DNA of 64,000 bases, taken from Ideonella margarita (lineage in GTDB: Bacteria > Pseudomonadota > Gammaproteobacteria > Burkholderiales > Burkholderiaceae_C). Location of the stretch: NCBI RefSeq assembly GCF_038066635.1, contig NZ_JBBUTI010000002.1, positions 186,001 through 250,000 on the forward strand, written 5' to 3'. The position numbers and the translations under genes are program-made. The notes under the pieces are model-generated. The model was not told the origin of the DNA and ran no database searches. It was given only the letters and a program-made list of their open reading frames with translations. Shown here in pieces: positions 61,692-64,000 of this stretch (position 1 is the stretch's first letter; each line of letters starts with the position of its first letter).

Positions 61692-62801
61692 ATGGACGAT
61701 ATCGACACCGTGGTGATCGGCGCCGGCGTGGTGGGCCTGGCCTGCGCACGCGCACTGGCCCGGGCCGGCCATGACGTGGTCATTCTGGAAGCGGAGAACG
61801 CCTTTGGCACCGCCACCAGCGCCCGCAACAGCGAGGTGCTGCATGCCGGCATCTACTACCCCACCGGCTCGCTGCGTGCCCGCCTGTGCGTGCAGGGAAG
61901 AAGACAACTGTTGGCCTATGCGCAAAGCCATGGCGTGGCCCACCGCCTGTGCGGCAAGCTGATCGTGGCCACCGATGCACACGATGTGGCGCGGCTCGAC
62001 CAAGTGCTGGCCCAGGCCTGCGCCAACGGCGTGGATGACCTGACGCTGCTGAGCGGCGCAGAGGCGCGTGCACTCGAGCCCGCGCTGGCCTGCGAAGCGG
62101 CGCTGCTGTCACCGTCCACCGGCATCATCGACAGCCACGGCCTGATGCTGGCCTTGCTGGGTGATGCCGAAGACGCCGGCGCGATGCTGGCCGTGCTGTC
62201 GCCACTGCAGCGCGCGCGCTGGCACCAGGGCCACTGGGAGCTTGAGGTGGGCAGCGCCACCCCCAGCCGGCTGCGCGCCCGCCAGGTGGTGAATGCCGCC
62301 GGCCTGAATGCCTGCACTCTGGCCACACGGTTTGAGGGCTTGGCCAGTTCGTACGTGCCCACGCCGCACTATGCGCAGGGCGCGTACTTCAGCTTGACCG
62401 GGCGCGCGCCGTTTTCACGGCTGATCTACCCGGTGCCGGGCGAAAGCAGCCACCTGGGTGTGCACCTGACGCTCGACCTGGGCGGGCAGGCGCGTTTCGG
62501 CCCGAGCTTCCGCTGGGTGGATGAGGTGGATTACCGCGTGGACGCGGCCGATGGCGCGGGCTTCGAGACAGAGATTCGCCACTACTGGCCAGGCCTGCCG
62601 GCCGATGCGCTGTTGCCCGGTTATGCGGGCGTGCGGCCGAAAATCAGCGGCCCGGGTGAGCCGGCCGCTGATTTCCGCATTGACGGGCCGGCGCTGCATG
62701 GCCTGCCCGGGCTGGTCAACCTGTTCGGCATTGAATCGCCGGGGTTGACCGCCAGCCTCGCCATTGCTGACGAGGTGATGCTGGCCTTGTCAGCCGGCTG
62801 A
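61692..62801 (+). CDS. FAD-dependent oxidoreductase (DAO / L-2-hydroxyglutarate oxidase type)
   Basis: 369-residue flavoprotein. Seen: the FAD-binding motif 'VVIGAGVVGLACARALARAG' (residues 7-26), then 'SARNSEVLHAGIYYP' of the LhgO/DAO group, 'GIIDSHGLMLALLGDAE', 'NAAGLNACTLA' and the closing 'NLFGIESPGLTASLAIADEV'. The acid it oxidises, perhaps a hydroxyacid, is not provable here. Start ATG 61692 lies 4 bp after the regulator stop, so they are likely co-transcribed. Its 3' end overlaps the convergent small gene by 12 bp. Confidence 0.88.
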   Translation: MDDIDTVVIGAGVVGLACARALARAGHDVVILEAENAFGTATSARNSEVLHAGIYYPTGSLRARLCVQGRRQLLAYAQSHGVAHRLCGKLIVATDAHDVARLDQVLAQACANGVDDLTLLSGAEARALEPALACEAALLSPSTGIIDSHGLMLALLGDAEDAGAMLAVLSPLQRARWHQGHWELEVGSATPSRLRARQVVNAAGLNACTLATRFEGLASSYVPTPHYAQGAYFSLTGRAPFSRLIYPVPGESSHLGVHLTLDLGGQARFGPSFRWVDEVDYRVDAADGAGFETEIRHYWPGLPADALLPGYAGVRPKISGPGEPAADFRIDGPALHGLPGLVNLFGIESPGLTASLAIADEVMLALSAG

Positions 62802-62993
62802 AGCGGCCGAAGCTGCGGCCGACGCCGCAGGTGCCACAGGTACAACGACGGCGGCCGAAGCCGGCGCATCCGGCGCGTGCACGGCATCAGCGCCGTGCTT
62901 TTCGCCGCCCATGTCCAGGCTGTCGCCGCCCTTGCTGATGACCCACAGCGCCACGCCGGCGAACACCGCAAAACCCAAAGCCAGTTTCCACAT
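62790..62993 (-). CDS. Small single-pass membrane protein
   Basis: 67-residue protein: N-terminal helix 'MWKLALGFAVFAGVALWVIS', a short polar stretch with Asp/Glu/Lys/His ('GGDSLDMGGEKHGADAVH'), and an Ala/Val/Ser/Pro-rich tail. ATG 62993 is chosen because CTGGAG lies about 10 bp upstream; a TTG two codons earlier is possible. Function unknown. Convergent with the FAD oxidoreductase gene. Confidence 0.6.
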   Translation of the reverse strand: MWKLALGFAVFAGVALWVISKGGDSLDMGGEKHGADAVHAPDAPASAAVVVPVAPAASAAASAASAG

Positions 62994-63078
62994 GATCAAG
63001 ATCTCCAGAAGGTAAAGGTATGTCGGTGGCTGTGCCAGGTGCCGGGCATCGGCCCTCTGGCAACAAGCTACCGTCTCA

Positions 63079-63110
63079 CAAAAAGAACAAGGCGACCGAA
63101 GCCGCCTTGT
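63079..63110 (-). terminator. Rho-independent terminator of the MHS transporter gene
   Basis: Stem CAAGGCG/CGCCTTG with an 8-nt loop. On the minus strand it is followed by TTCTTTTTG, 46 bp after the gene's stop codon. Confidence 0.75.
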
Positions 63111-63155
63111 CGAACACCCGCCGGGGCAGCATCAGCCGCCCGGGCAGTGGCAGGA

Positions 63156-64000
63156 TCAGTCGCCTGCGTAGATGTCGACGTCCTTGGTTTCCTTGACGAA
63201 CAGCATGCCGATGACGAAGGTCGCGCCGGCGATGATGATCGGGTACCAGAGGCCGTTGTACATGTTGCCGGTCTGCGCCACGATGGCGAAGGCGGTGGTT
63301 GGCAGCAGGCCGCCGAACCAGCCGTTGCCGATGTGGTACGGCAGGCTCATCGAGGTGTAGCGGATGCGGGTCGGGAACATTTCCACCAGCATCGCGGCGA
63401 TCGGGCCGTAGACCATGGTCACCAGCAGCACCAGGAAGGACAGGATCAGCACGATCTTGACCTTGTCCAGCTTGGCCGGGTCAGCCTTGTCCGGGTAGCC
63501 GGCGGCCTTCAGGGCGGCCTTCAGCTTGCCGGTCAGCACGGCGTCCTTGGCGGTCTTCTCGTCGCTCAGGGCCTTCACGCTGGCGGTGGCAGCAGCCACA
63601 GCCTTGGCATCCGGCGTCGGAGCGGCGGTCAGGTCAGCCAGCTTCTTCTCGGCAGCGCCCTTGGCGGTCGCGATATCTTCCGGCGTCACGGCCATCGAGA
63701 TCTCGACCTCACCCACCTTGATGGTGGCCGGCTTGCCGGGCAGATCGACGTTGTCATAGCTCACCGAAGCGGCTGCCAGCTTCTGCTTGGCGATGTCGCA
63801 CGAGGAGGTGAACTTCTTGGTGCCGGTCGGGTTGAACTGGAACGAGCACTCGGCCGGATCCGCCGTGACCACCACCTTGGCAGAAGCTTGCGCCTTGGCC
63901 AGGTCAGGGTTGGCGGCTTCCGTCAGCATCTTGAAGACCGGGAAGTAGGTCAGGCAGGCGATCAGGCAGCCGGCCATGATGATGGGCTTGCGGCCGATCT
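63156..64000 (-). CDS. MHS-family (ProP-like) MFS transporter, N-terminal part outside window
   Basis: C-terminal part of a metabolite:H+ symporter. The frame is open to the window edge, where it reads 'IGRKPIIMAGCL', the D-x-x-GRK motif of MFS proteins, so the first codons visible are internal. Seen: a membrane helix at the window edge, then a soluble insert of about 140 residues, then the last helices 'VKIVLILSFLVLLVTMVYGPIAAMLVEMF' and 'IIIAGATFVIGMLF'. The insert is Ala/Lys-rich and contains 'ECSFQFNPTGTKKFTSSC' with two cysteines. Transported solute unknown. Stop at 63156, terminator 63079. Confidence 0.85.
   Translation of the reverse strand, partial: IGRKPIIMAGCLIACLTYFPVFKMLTEAANPDLAKAQASAKVVVTADPAECSFQFNPTGTKKFTSSCDIAKQKLAAASVSYDNVDLPGKPATIKVGEVEISMAVTPEDIATAKGAAEKKLADLTAAPTPDAKAVAAATASVKALSDEKTAKDAVLTGKLKAALKAAGYPDKADPAKLDKVKIVLILSFLVLLVTMVYGPIAAMLVEMFPTRIRYTSMSLPYHIGNGWFGGLLPTTAFAIVAQTGNMYNGLWYPIIIAGATFVIGMLFVKETKDVDIYAGD

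Overview
The window is GC-rich, dense, strictly prokaryotic DNA. The gene families point to a betaproteobacterium of the order Burkholderiales, probably near the Rubrivivax/Leptothrix/Roseateles/Comamonadaceae-type lineages. Pointers include paired cyanophycin synthetases with their own ABC transporter and DUF1854 protein, an NAD-dependent molybdenum formate dehydrogenase (fds) operon, a B12-dependent ribonucleotide reductase, DUF3034, NnrS and several chemoreceptors. The genus is an inference. No rRNA, tRNA, CRISPR array, IS element or prophage was seen, so this looks like core and lineage-specific chromosome rather than a mobile island.

Layout. 1-2.5 kb: molybdenum functions (TorD-type chaperone cut by the window edge, mobA, a ModE-type regulator). 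2.5-7.5 kb: TPR/transglutaminase-like lipoprotein, MscS channel, then an unusual exported trio (DUF3034 protein, truncated haemoglobin, cupredoxin). 7.8-11.1 kb: outer-membrane barrel, small periplasmic binding protein and chemoreceptor in one run. 11.1-19.1 kb: cyanophycin locus, with DUF1854 protein and ABC transporter on one strand, cphA2-like and cphA on the other. 19.2-29.3 kb: two more chemoreceptors around ahpC/ahpF and nrdJ. 29.3-36.3 kb: DUF3857/transglutaminase proteins, a UbiC-like protein and a PAS/LOV hybrid histidine kinase. 36.5-51 kb: transporters, an ABC pair flanked by two paralogous small proteins, an M1 peptidase with a membrane partner, small enzymes, NnrS, rhlE. 50.3-61.7 kb: a one-carbon block. 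The last kilobases hold a FAD oxidoreductase, a small membrane protein and the C-terminal part of an MHS-type MFS transporter.

How genes work together. The glutathione-dependent formaldehyde pathway (adhC, fghA) makes formate, and the fdsGBA-fdhD-fdsD operon oxidises it to CO2 with NAD+. An OFA-family transporter may move formate or oxalate, and a ModE-like/substrate-binding regulator lies divergent from it. FdsA needs bis-MGD, which links this block to mobA, the TorD-type chaperone and ModE at the other end of the window. Cyanophycin synthesis is probably split between a complete CphA and a paralogue whose Mur-ligase P-loop is destroyed.

The signal no ordinary feature explains is a helically spaced array of about 16 CTGTGGA-like units (46070-46247) in a 353-bp intergenic gap. 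The period is exactly 12 bp for six steps, then exactly 11 bp for nine. It resembles degenerate DnaA boxes but is not next to dnaA here. Other leads are a candidate LOV blue-light histidine kinase, the DUF3034-globin-cupredoxin trio, and the paralogous small proteins bracketing an ABC transporter.
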